A stretch of 64,000 nt of DNA from contig JAJKFL010000026.1 in assembly GCA_021186555.1 (NCBI GenBank), forward strand, positions 1,860,001 through 1,924,000, read 5' to 3'. The position numbers and the translations under genes are program-made. This DNA comes from Reticulitermes speratus. Its lineage: Eukaryota > Arthropoda > Insecta > Blattodea > Rhinotermitidae. Under the pieces are notes generated by a model, which saw only the letters and a list, made by a program, of their open reading frames with translations, ran no database searches and had not been told where the DNA came from. Positions 31,001 to 42,100 of this stretch are shown here, piece after piece. The first letter of the stretch is position 1. Each line of letters starts with the position of its first letter.

Positions 31001-34000
31001 GAGGACCAGCGAAGCTACAGTATCCAGATTAACACGCTTTTACTCTACACATGTACTTAATGTAATATTTACTTACTTTATAAATACTTTGTGTGAAGAA
31101 CGTAACATCCATGGTTTGATAGTTTCAATTCCTGCCTGCACAGCCATTTGTAGTCGGCCCGCAATCTTCTCGACACTATAACGGAATACCCACATATCGC
31201 TCAGGATGTGGTCAGGAGAAACTCCTGCTCCTGGAAGTTAAATATTTAGTAAATAAAAGCGAGAAGTTGAACGTTTACAGTATTCATGGGTATAACCATA
31301 CTTAAAACAAAGTTTACTAAATTCAACAAAACTCTACGAGATTTCAGGTTATCACAGCAATGAATAATACAACTAGTCTTCTGGACTGTACCAGCATGGT
31401 TCGGCAGACTAGTACCAATGCTTCAGAACCTGTTGATTCCATCTTCAGGAATATGATGACAACAGGTTCCTCTGCAACACGGTCACCTATCAACCAGACT
31501 GCACGGTGCACTTCTAGAAGACCACACACAATCTGATTATCAAAAACTGTTCAAGCAAAGTGACGATCCAAACTGATCAATAACAGCCAAATTCACAATA
31601 TTCTTACGAAAAGGTTCACACAAAAGATTCCAGATATTATTGATTGTAATGCTGACGGGGAGAGCAGCTATATCCTGGGCATTGAACAGGTACTGCTGCT
31701 TGTCACATGGACAGAGACCACTTGGAAGACCTAGGTATAAATGGCAGGATAATATTAAAATGGATCTTAAGAAATAGGGTATGAGGGTGTGACTGGATTC
31801 ATCTTGCTAAAAATGGGGACAAGTGGGCAGGCTCTTGTCAACATGGCAATAAACCTTAAGGACTAGCCGAGGAATCTCTAGCTTCTCAAAGACTTGCTAC
31901 ATGGAATTAGTACCTGTGCAGACAGTCACATCGTACATTGTCACTACATTTACCCTCTACAGAGGTGAGTTAAAATGCCTGCAAATATGATACACATTGT
32001 TACTGGACCCAGACAGCCATGTCACATGATTCCACATGGTGTTGCCATTTTCTGAGGCACATACAAGCTATGTGCAGTACCTGATACATAACCTGAAGAA
32101 ACTCTGATTTATGCGAAGCCCGAGCGTTTTCTGGGTTATATGGAGCAGAAACATAAAGTTAATTCCAGAGAAGTTCCAGGAATACCAGCAAAGGGGTTAA
32201 ATTTGAAATTACCCCAGGACATGTGACCCCTATTCTCAACACCATGTTTACTCATGTAACAGTTCTGGATATGCATTCAAAGGCAAAGTTTTGAAACGTT
32301 TCAGCAAGCTGCTTCAGGTGTCTCATTTGTCATTTTCCTGAGCATCACAGCTCTATTGCATAGAAAGCCTGCCTCAACCAGGACATTCCGTGGCAGCTGC
32401 CGTGCTTGGACAAATGACATAAGAAACATCCTGTATAGCCTAATGTTTTAAAGTAATGGTACATACCAAGCAAGAGATCCATTATGGCTGAAAAGCGGTC
32501 AAATGGGACAGTGAACAGAAACTCGTGCTCCACAAACTTCTTACACACATCTTCCAAGGTGCACTAAAATAGAAACTGGCACAGTAAAAAAAATAATAAT
32601 AAAAATAATTAACACAACTGGATCAGGTATCTACTGCACTGCAATTTAAACATACAAGAGAACATACCTGCAGCTTTTCACGTGTGTATATGAGACGGCT
32701 ACCGTAAGGCACTTCGGGGGATTCTTTTTCTGCCAACGCTGCGAGGTTCCTGACTTTAATTATAGAAAACTGAAGGAGTGGTATTACTGCTATCACATCA
32801 TCGAGGTGCATGTCTTAAGAATATCCAACTTACGTGAGAGTGCGGCTAGAACATAATGACACAATCAGGCAAAGTTTAGAAACTAAAATTTCTAGAAAAC
32901 TGAAAAATATGTCGATACTATATGGAAGGTGTTACTGAAAGTAATAAAACATGTAACACAAGGAATCTGTTGTGGACAGCCTACCCAGTTCCACTTTGAC
33001 TGCCACAAATCCCTCATAAATCCAAAAGTCTGAAGAAGAAATAACAATGAGATCAAGAATTAAAGGTTTATTCATGTAATAAAAAGAACAAAATACCGGG
33101 AATGACGATTCACACTGCATCTGGAAAATCAACCACAATATTCGTATATTACACGCGAATTTATTTCCGACTTATTGCACTAGTTCATATATAAGGGTTT
33201 CTCCTACATGTTACACATAAAATATGTACAGGACTGTACATATTTTATGTATAACATTGTATACATTTATATACAGATATGTTTTAGTCTTCAATTTATA
33301 TTTTACCATTTACCAACAACATGCTGTATTTTAAATGTATATGACCTTTGTGTAACATGTACTCCCTGCAGATGGCGATATGTAAAGGCTGAAACATGTA
33401 GGAGTAACCTTTACATATAAACTAGTGCAATATGTCGGAAATAATACACATGTATATGTTTATTGCAAGGAAGATGTATAATATTAAACTCAAACATTAC
33501 GGTAACAGGTGTGGATACATACATATTGGCAACAGGACACAGCTAATTTTATTATATTTTTGGGTATTCTATATTAGGTCCATCACAGGAAACCGATACA
33601 AACTGAGAGACAAGGTACACTTTTATTTACACTACATTTACAAATATGAAAGAACAACATACAGGTAACACACATTTTAGAGAGGAGGTTATTTATTGAT
33701 GCTGTCAGTATTAAAAACTGTACAGCATCAAATGACAGGGGGATCAATAACTTAGAAACTGGAATGGATGTGGAAGAAATCAGTCATGACCTAATCATGG
33801 TATTATCTTTGTACTCACTTCAAAGTTATGATAAAACGCACAACAGCTGTATAGTTAACAACTCCTTGCCATAAAAACGAAGCATACTAAAAGTGTTACC
33901 AAGGTTCTTAGACGTGTGGGCCGTTGTCAACATGATAATGAACCTTCACGCTTCATAAATAGTGTATGCTGCTCCATGTAGTTATTTATATCCTATATTC

Positions 34001-35098
34001 TTACGCCAACATGTACGGAGCACCAATCCCTTTTTTTTATGTTCCACACTGCTCACATTTTATAAAACCAGAATATGTTGGGTAGTTCTCTCTAACAATT
34101 CTGAAATAATTTCATCAGTGAAAACACATGACACTGTTAATTATTGCAAATCAACACCTGTTGTTATCACAAGTTGCATGCAGCTTCAATCACTGTTCTA
34201 AAATGTTGTAACATGCTTTAATTTACTGAATATATATGTGTGTACATGTGCAAGCACACCACAGCAGCAGTCAATTCCTTCATCCAGGGATGCCAGTTCC
34301 TGATGATCATTTAACCAACTGCTTGCTCTCAGTCAAAAGACATCCATCTCACATTGACAGGAAATGTTAAAAGAAGGACCCCTTTTTTTCCGTGTACCTT
34401 AAATCAGGGTTCAATATTTCATTCACCTCTATATAACTGCTGCCATGAAAATGTTTTGTGCAATACCTGGTAAAATGATAGGAATTTTTACCCCGGTGCC
34501 TTACTGCAACTACATGTTAGGTTTCCTTACCTGAAAGAGTTTTTTTGCTGCACAGCACATCTGAAGAAAGAAGTTTCAGGCTGAATGACTTTCAGCAGAC
34601 ACATACATAATGACATAACACATTTTTAGGCAACTGAACCCTTCTCCCAGTCAATCAGCAATACTACTAAAGTATAAGAAAATCTTAGTCACCTGCTCTG
34701 TACTTCAGTAGCCACGGATTCTGTTGCAGAACTTCTTCTGAAACACCTCTCTCCTTAAAAAACTGAATATTAGACTGTGCGTTTTTAGCACTTACAAATT
34801 TAAGTTCTGGGTATTTCAGCACCATTGATTCAACTTTCTTAGGTGAGCAGCCAAATAAGTCCAGCAGCATTGAAACTGCTGCCCTCTTGTTACATTCTCT
34901 GCCGCGTATCGGTGGATAGTCCACATCACAAAAGTCATCGTCCACGACGCATAACGCACGTTCCTTCAGTCCTCGAATACACTGACTGGCAACACACACA
35001 TTCATTCGACTGCACAAGATACTCCGTATTACGTTATGAACTGAAATACTGCTAGAGATCTGAACAGCTCTGTTAACAAACAGCGGCACTGATCCCAT
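28009..35098 (-). CDS. mTERF-family mitochondrial protein
   Basis: Five exons: 35098-34693, 32813-32668, 32563-32467, 31230-31077 and 28375-28009. They join in phase to 389 residues, the usual size for animal mTERF proteins. The start MGSVPLFVNRAVQISSS is the first ATG in frame; the N-terminus is rich in Ser, Arg and Val with no acids for about 45 residues, fitting a mitochondrial presequence. The body shows repeated mTERF units of about 30 residues with the L-x-x-x-P or YPxL pattern: MVLKYPELKF, LQQNPWLLKY, YLSSKYPSLIRVH, VCQVPRILLHS, ELRNLGYNPYSL. MTERF proteins bind mitochondrial nucleic acids and affect transcription or ribosome assembly. Which paralogue this is (mTTF, mTerf3 or mTerf5 type) is not settled by eye. 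The weakest splice site is the TTCTTAAG acceptor at 32814. No AATAAA lies near its stop; an ATTAAA at 27781-27776 is a candidate. Confidence 0.87.
28725..29015 (-). mobile_element. Talua-like SINE (family A), full length
   Basis: One of the best copies. On the minus strand it starts GCCGGGGTAGCGTAGTTGGT (box A), then GGGGTTCAAATTCCGATAGG (box B), then the body, ending near an A/G-rich tail at 28680-28730. It lies in the last mTERF intron. Confidence 0.9.
29205..29700 (+). mobile_element. non-LTR retrotransposon C-terminal fragment, intact frame
   Basis: An uninterrupted frame of 159 codons to its own stop at 29694. Motifs are RPVVTYGAEAWTMTKKEEEM, LRRWERKILRGIYG, RARMRWAGHVQRMPEERV, GRPRLRWVDDMEEDL and a WRQAIAEVQALQGL end. 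This is the tail of an endonuclease-reverse-transcriptase LINE, 5'-truncated. The undamaged frame and the A/G bias suggest a younger insertion than the other LINE pieces; a GATGATGAT-rich tail follows. It is in an mTERF intron, antisense to the gene. Confidence 0.85.
29845..30060 (+). mobile_element. Talua-like SINE (family A)
   Basis: The body (TTTTCCCTTCTCCAAAATGT, CTACTTGATGGGTACTGG, CACCTCCATCTCGTGCTGAG) is in plus orientation. The tRNA-like head is degraded. Confidence 0.7.
30330..30420 (-). mobile_element. Talua-like SINE (family A) 3' fragment
   Basis: Only the tail region is present: CACAAAGGCACACAGGAGGA, then GAGGTATAGATCCACTCA and CTTGACC. Confidence 0.6.
30680..30844. mobile_element. 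hAT-like MITE, 165 bp, 8-bp TSD
   Basis: Ends are CAGGGGTGCACA and TGTGCACACCCCTG, typical of hAT elements. Flanks are GCTTAATT (30672-30679) and GCTTAAAT (30845-30852), an 8-bp duplication with one change. A degraded second copy is at 46645-46809. Confidence 0.85.
31700..31915 (+). mobile_element. non-LTR retrotransposon 3' fragment
   Basis: Matches the end of the LINE copy at 56735-57262 (GGCAGGATAATATTAAAATG and a following GACAAGTGGGCAGGCTCTTG). Coding frames are decayed. Confidence 0.65.
33175..33435. mobile_element. foldback element
   Basis: Outer blocks TTGCACTAGTT (left) and AACTAGTGCAA (right), and inner CTCCTACATGTTACA versus ACATGTAGGAG, are inverse copies. A palindrome around TGTACATATTTTATG lies in the left half. 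The right arm contains a hammerhead-like motif. Confidence 0.6.
33360..33406 (+). ncRNA. hammerhead-like motif with perfect 6-bp stem I
   Basis: Stem I UACUCC (33360-33365) pairs perfectly with GGAGUA (33401-33406). The core reads CUGCAGA instead of CUGANGA (one change), followed by a weak stem II, GAAA (33391-33394) and the palindrome CAUG before UA. Confidence 0.55.
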
Positions 35099-36814
35099 GA
35101 TTAGGAACCTATAATTCACATTATTTACGCTAAGAGAAAACTGATATAACACCCACCACTCCTACTCTACTATCCACTGTGTTACGGAGTAAAGCTCATA
35201 TACATCGGAGGTTATATGCAACTATGACCAACTGTTAAACAGTTACATGTCACTGACAGTCAGGGATTGCAGGATGCAGGACAGCTGCCAATAACTTAGA
35301 ATTTGTCTCAGACCACACGCCCAGCCATCAATACATCTACACCACAAAACTACGAGCATATAAAACACTAAATCGCAGACAATGCCAGTAGTTTTCACGG
35401 AGTACAAGATAACGAAATAGAAATGTAATGTGCTGACCCTGTCTTGAACACGCCGGTTAAAGTTCACTGGTCCTCACGAAACAACGTCTTGTGGCGCCTC
35501 AAGCGGCATGGACATTGTTACTTGTAGCCGGCACGGCTCAGTGGCAGTGGCATCACGTAGATGGCAGAGAAAGGCAAATTAGCTTGGAAGTAGCATCGCG
35601 TGATGTTTTACAACCAGGGTTATGTAACAATATCGCTTTCAACCAGGAAGGTATGATTCAGCAATTGCGTACCTGTCCGCTGTGTCATAATATATGAGCA
35701 GTCAGTACTAAATGTATGTAACACATCAGAATCCTCGCACCATTACCTTCAAGCTGTATTGTTTGGTGTGATAAGCTGCACCTGATATATAAAGTGTAAT
35801 TGGGCTGTGCAACAGTTTGAAGGCGCCCCCAAAAGTGGCCTGGTGAATGTAATACTGGCAGTGTGCTAGGTGCCTGTTTGAAACCGAGGAATAAGTTTTT
35901 TTTTCTCTTTCCATGGCGCTACACCCCCTAATGGGCCAGGGCGTCCTCATTATCAAGACTTCACGATCAGTCACTTAGACACCAGGAATACATCATAGGC
36001 TCTGAATGTTATTAATATTCCTTGCATTAAGCATGTTATTCATATAATTCCAACTAAATGCAAGTGCACTTAGTTGGAATTATATGAATAAATGTCATAG
36101 GATATCAAGGGAAGGGCATGATGACAACACTTTTGGAGGCATTTGTTGGCCACTTCCTGTGACTGTTAAGTAATTGTGTTCAGCTTTCAAAAAAAAAAGT
36201 TCCTATACATTGCCTAATATAGAGACCAAAAACTTAAGGAGCAGAGTTTCCCCTTATAAGAATATTGAAGCTGCTGAGCAAGTTATTATTTATGGAAGCT
36301 GGAGATAAATAAAATAAATAACCTAACCTAATGACCAATATGACTAGTACATAATGAATTAATATAATGACATGCATAACAATGATGTCTGCTTTTAATT
36401 GCAGGACAAATATTAGCAGCATATGTGCTGGTTTTCAGTCACTCTCATGGTGATCCTCCTTTACATGAAACAATTGAGAATCAATATATTGAAATAGTAC
36501 TTATAAGTGCTGACAACAAGCAACTATTACAGATGTAGTATCAACTGGATGGCCGTGCTCAGCTATCTTGCTGTGGATTGCAGCCTAATGCCAGCCACAT
36601 TTCAAGATTTAAGATTTGGAATAAAATTTATATTTTTATCCAAAATACAGATAATTGATGGAGGTGAGGGGTTAAATTCATGCCATGGCTCTTCTACCCA
36701 CAAACGTTTTCCATTTCTGTTTGCTTTTTTCACTTCCACTGACGAATGGGCAGATTCCGGATGTGATGTATAGTTGGGCAGCAGCACATTCTGCAGATAG
36801 ATAGTTACTTGGTT

Positions 36815-37292
36815 GGAGTAGCATGTGATGTGAAGATGCAAACAAGCACTATTTTGGAACTAGTAGAAGCCAACAAGCCAAAGGATAAAGTTTACAGAGT
36901 GGACGAACTGTTGAAGCGGCATGGTCACGAGGTCGTTTGTTTTACTGCCCTATATGTGTGAATTCAATCCTATAGAGTTGGCATAGGCGACAGTGAAAAG
37001 CATCATTTGTGAGAGCAATGTAGATGGCGAGTTTCCTCTTCAGGCACTGCAGTTACAAGCAACTGAGGAGTGCATTCTTTACACGCAAAGATTGGGAAGG
37101 GTATTGTAGGCATGTTCGAAAACTGGAGGAAGAGTACTGGCAAAGTGACTGCATCATGGAGGGAATTCTCGACGAATTCCTTATCAATCTAGGCAATGAT
37201 AGTGACGAAGAGGGGGAATTTCAATTGTTGAGAGTGATGAGCGACGGCAACGAAACGTCCAATGACAGTGACAGTTCATGCCAAGCTCAGCT
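36815..37292 (+). pseudogene. IS630/Tc1-like DDE transposase C-terminal relic
   Basis: Plus-strand frames read TILELVEANKPKDKVYRVDE, LLKRHGHEVV, then after damage VGIGDSEKHHL-like sequence. A clean C-terminus follows: DWEGYCRHVRKLEEEYWQSD, IMEGILDEFLINLGNDSDEE. This order is typical of insect IS630/Tc1-like DDE endonucleases; the conserved P-x-x-x-D-L-N-P-I-E block between the first two parts is decayed. The 37024-37299 stretch stays open but is only a fragment. No inverted repeats were found. Confidence 0.75.
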
Positions 37293-38597
37293 GTTGTGAA
37301 CATCATATTAGGTGATTTCATTGCGATAGGCTGTACTCATACTCCTAACAGAGTAAATGTTTTTGGAACAGGTATGACGTTGCCTGGCCATGCCGACGTG
37401 AGCCAAGCAGCGGCCGGACCATGCCGACTACAGCTGCATGCAGTGTTGGGGAGCTCAGATATCAAGTTATCTGAGTTCTACTGTAACATTCATAGACCAA
37501 TTGCCTGCCTACTACATTTTCAGAAAACAGCATACCATGCTGGCATCAAAGTTTACCATGTAGACTCATTAAGTCTTTTGAATGAAAAGGCTCAATTAAA
37601 ATATCCATAAATACAGACACCTTATATTCTGTTGATGAATTTAGGTTCAAAAGTTACTCATAACTTTATTACCAACATCTAGTAAATGCAATGTAACATT
37701 TGACCACAGTGCGATTGTTTTGGCTTATCCACATGGGTAGCAGAGTCCAAGGGGTGGAAAAATAAATATTTTAATGAAAAACTGTGAATTTCTGCACTCA
37801 ACAAGTTTTAAATTGAGACAAATAAAAGTAAATTCAATAAACAAGGGTGATTTTTATAAAGTTTGTAATTTCTGTCAAGAGTGGCCATTACTGATCACCC
37901 CAGGCATCAAAAAACATAGCTACACCACTGCTTATCTAGCCAGCTTACCAGCTTAATCACACGTGGAATTTCACGTTACTTGAATTTTTATCTCTCCCCC
38001 CCCAGCCTCAAAGAATTATCATTCATTATTCATAATAGGCATACCTGCCATAATTTATGTCCACCATCTTATGCTGAAGGAAGCAACAGCCATCTTGCAG
38101 CACCGTGACTGCTACATTTTACTCGTGTGAAGAAAAGGCAGGTGTATTTGAAATATCTAACGACTAATATTTATTACTGTAGTCTTTGCCACGTTGATGT
38201 CACTCAAACTGTTAAATTTGCACTTCCCTTTGTGGCGGATGTAAACTCGTAATTTACAAACAAAACTGACGTGCTCGTACGTGTGAAAGTTACAAACCCG
38301 TGTTTTCCACATTTCTCCAAAGGAAATTATTCATGAAGCGTGATGTCTTCTGCGATGTGACACTGTGTTGCTGCGCGAGTAGTTCCCAGTGTTTTGAAGG
38401 ATCCTGGTGCCTTCAACTGCACAGCCAGTGATACGTCACATCCCACAAGGACCTAAATCTTGAGCAATACCATTGTGGGAACCTCAAATCAAAATTATTC
38501 AACAATGAGATCTCAATGAATACTCGTTAGTTTGGGATCTCAATCTTGAATAATCCTGACTGCAATGTTATACATTACACCATTCTATAATTACTGT

Positions 38598-38642
38598 GCA
38601 GCCTGATGATAGCTTAGTTAAAAAGCTGGAACATGCAGCTGC
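38598..38642 (+). ncRNA. solitary hammerhead-like motif
   Basis: Stem I GCAGC (38598-38602) pairs perfectly with GCUGC (38638-38642). CUGAUGA (38603-38609) is intact, stem II is AGCUU/AAGCU with a 7-nt loop, and stem III is a short AUGCA-type palindrome. The GAAA element reads GGAA, a single change. Confidence 0.6.
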
Positions 38643-39162
38643 TTAGTAAATAAAACTACATTTTATTCCTGCAGCTGACATGGGAATTATTTTTGAAAAC
38701 CACTGAGAAAGAGCAGCCAGGCCCCTACAAAAGAAATGCAAAGTACCCAATATCATTTTTGCATGTATTTATTTTGACAGTCATTGACAATCATATAAAA
38801 AGTAAATGGAGATACATCCACTGAAAGTGACAAGGCGTTTCACACCGTTCCTTTCCATATAGCAAGTAGGTGACGAAATAGACCACATGTTACTTTACTT
38901 CGGCTGTCCAAAGTGTATCCTACTCCAGAACACAGCCACTCTTTACTATTTCTGCTGTGTGATCCTCAAAATAAAGAGGAAAGATATGAATGTAGTTATC
39001 ATGGGCCATAAAAAGTACTGTGGCAGGGTAAGATAGCTTTAATTCATTACGGCAGCAACATACAGAAAGTATCAGTTTCTTCTAACCACTCTCTTGCCAC
39101 GTTTTGGTGGTGACCTTCAGATATCTTGATGTGGTATGATGCACGAGTACTGCACAACAATG

Positions 39163-42100
39163 TCACCTGTTTGGCAGAGTAACAGAAGCAACCTCTACTG
39201 CAGGATGTCTTTGAATATAACAGCCCATATCACTTAACTTGCGATACAAAGAAATGTATTTCCCTGCCGCTGTGGTCCGAGGTACAATGAAATTTTCACA
39301 GAACACTGTTCGACTAGTGGCTGCCTTGCTCAGGTTTCCATAACACAAATTACGCAGGAATGTCAGAACAAAAGTGTAGCAATTGAAGGTCTCTTCATTA
39401 TACCTGTAACATTTAAGAAAATCATAAAATTACTATAATGATGAAACCGGAAAATGGTATACAGTTTGTGTAATTTTTAATGCCAGTCCAACAGGAAACA
39501 TGTAATTTAAATTATTAAAGTCTGTGTAAAGAATGCATTGTTCTGGGATGTGACAGTGTGTGACCTGGTAGATGTTAAACAATGTTTTCTGGCAAACACT
39601 GCGTCTAGCTTCAGGGTAGAAGTGATCAGAATATAGAGCACCTCATGTCACAGGACTGCAGGATGATTGCTGTGAATATTATGTGGTACCAGAGGTGCTG
39701 TTCACATGTAGGTGCTGTATTTGTGCAGTTTGTGTTGCAACCAGTCTGACTCACTGCCACACATTAAAATATTTTTTCATACTTCCATGCCTAGTGACAT
39801 ACATGTACATTACTTTTCCCACATCCACACCTTTGAATTCCATACCAGTATGTTATGCATCCTACATGTTGTATACTTGGAACCATACTTGTACTGCATT
39901 ACAGATTTTGACATTATTCACTTACGTTGCATAAAATCTTCTGGGTTGTTACCCGGCGTCGTTTTTTGGTGTATGACCAATGTTTCGGGATCACTTGTTT
40001 GTCCCATCTTCAGGGCCTTGATCACTTGTTTCTCCCATCTTCAGGGTCCTTTTCCTCAAGACCCTGAAGATGGGACAAACAAGTGATCCCGAAACGTTGG
40101 TCATACACCAAAAAACAATGCCGGGTAACAACCCAGAAGATTTTATGCAACATTACGACCCTGGCAGAAGCCTTCAATCACATATTATTCATTTATGTTT
40201 TTTAATATTTTTTAATAATTTAAAAGACATTATAAATGTAAAGAACGTAATACTGTTAACTTTTCAGTACGTCATTAGGCACACTAGTATTACATAACGT
40301 CAGCCAGCAGGTGCCCAAATGCATTCCTCCTCCGCCTGTCCTGAATTTAAAAGCATATTCACCATGACAAGAATCTGAGATCTTTAGATAAACTGAAATT
40401 TTTATTGTATCCCTATGGAAGATATATACACATGAGATGTCCAAAAGTTCCCAGACTGAGTCAATAATGAAATACACACTTTACTTGATTACCGGTTGTT
40501 GCTCTCCCATTCAAAGCGGTCCCCCTTCTGAGCTTATTACATGGGTCCGGCCTTTCTGCCAGTGCTGGAAGCATTACTGGAACTGACTTTTTGACATCCT
40601 GTGTAGGATGGGCAACATTTGTTCCTGAATGTCATGGACAACCTGGAAATGACACCCTTGTAGCTGTGATTTCTTTCTTGGGAACAAGAAGAAATCACAA
40701 GGGGCCAAATCAGGTGAGGGGGAAGGGTGGGGGACCACAGCCATACTTTTAGCAGCCAAAAAGATGTAGCACATGCCATTCTTGGTCCTGTCAGTAACTT
40801 CAAGAATTTTGGGATATGCCTTCATGCACTGTAAAGTCTGCCAATTTAACTTATTTATAACAGACATATCATAGAGGCGCTGTGGCTGCCGCTGCTGGTG
40901 AGGATGTTTCAGTCTAGTACAACTGATGGGCTACATAAAAGTTGACTGTGGAGTACAACTCATGAATGTCCCATATGACAGGCTTAGAAGGTAACGATGA
41001 CACCGAGAAACAAATCCTGTCAGTCCAGCATCAACAAGGTCCCAATAGTGCCAGGCTATCAGAAGTCTACTGCATTTGGTGACAAAAATAAACTACATGA
41101 AGCCATAAGTACATACATCTGTGGTGACCAGCACTCCTGGTCAGTCATCACTTTCAAGGTGCTGTCCCAGTGTTCCCGCCACGGCCCGGCTGCCCCATCC
41201 ACTACCAGACACTGACACCACAGCCTTGTTCTATGTTGGTGCAAGCCACCCTTGTCAAATTCCACAACATTTCCTTCCGAATCTGTCACCCCAATATGCA
41301 GGTCCATGGAATTTAAATAGTCACTGAAATATTCAACAAGAATGGTAATTTGTGGTCTTTTGATCATCCTCATCTTCTTACACATCTGACCAATTTGTTA
41401 GCATACTTACTGGAGGAAGTCACCAGTCGTGGGCTTGATTACTATGGAACATGGATACTGGACAGCCCGCACAAATGGATATGGGATCCTGTAATGTGGT
41501 TACATTCACAAATAGAAAGTAAACTTGTCCCTGTGCACACCATAAAGGCATACTAGGACAGCACAGATACACAGATACAGCTCCACAGCCCACTGCGTTA
41601 CCGTACACATACAGCACAGTCATGACGTTCTTGTTCAGGATTTCAACCTTTTGTGACTGTCCATTTTAATACCACTGTTTTGACCTTGTGGGACCAGTTC
41701 CATTGAATGAGGATGAGATCACACAGCAGGCGAGTTAGTTCCCTCCACTCTCCTGCTAATGCACATTTCACTCTCAGCTCAGTCAAGCTCTTGCCTTCAT
41801 TAGGCGAGTCTGTCTACTTTCGTGCTTTATGCAATTAGACTCTCCTTCAAACATTTAAAGAACTTTCTACTTAACCAGCAACCAATAATTTTTCAACTGC
41901 TGTTGCACTCCTTTTGTAGTTCATTATTATTAACAACATATATGTGTATTCTGTGTATGTCCTTTATTCTACTTAATTTTTTAAACGTTGACTAGTTATT
42001 ATTTATTGTAATCCATATATTTACTTTGTCTTAGTGAGTGAGTATGAATTCTCTAGTTATTTACAGTGTTTTACTAATTTCACGTAACTTTGTATCTCAG

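Larger units (their letters stand above)
35099..39162. other. spacer between the mTERF and MKRN2OS-like genes
   Basis: Apart from the transposase relic at 36815-37292 and a hammerhead-like motif at 38598-38642, no gene was recognised. A 19-bp palindrome with ATTCATATAATTCCAACTA arms lies at about 36036-36088. A plus-strand open stretch at 35491-35697 has no recognisable product. The block at 38340-38440 resembles the foldback family (TCTTCTGCGATGTGACACTG). The mTERF promoter should be within the first few hundred bases. Confidence 0.5.
39926..40183. mobile_element. foldback element with two complete hammerhead cores
   Basis: The imperfect direct repeats ATTATTCACTTAC (39913-39925) and ATTATTCATTTAT (40184-40196) flank it. 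Arms beginning GTTGCATAAAATCTTCTGGG and ending AAGATTTTATGCAAC are inverse copies of about 90 bp. A unique end (GACCCTGGCAGAAGCCTTCA) lies on the right only, in mirror orientation to the copy at 19150-19660, so both are the same family. The short centre (40020-40050) holds a further partial repeat of the motif. Confidence 0.85.

Noticed and set aside
31355..31510. Possible further hammerhead foldback in the mTERF intron
   Set aside because: The minus strand has CUGAAGA and a partial stem II, but GAAA is not present and the inverted arms are unclear.
35099..35152. Extending the mTERF protein upstream to 35152
   Set aside because: The codon there is GTG, not ATG; the first in-frame ATG is at 35098.
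35491..35697. Small plus-strand gene next to the mTERF start
   Set aside because: No recognisable motif, biased composition or splice support; short open frames of this size are expected by chance.
37278..37610. Plus-strand open frame of 110 codons after the transposase relic
   Set aside because: No family resemblance was recognised and it begins inside the transposase fragment in another frame.
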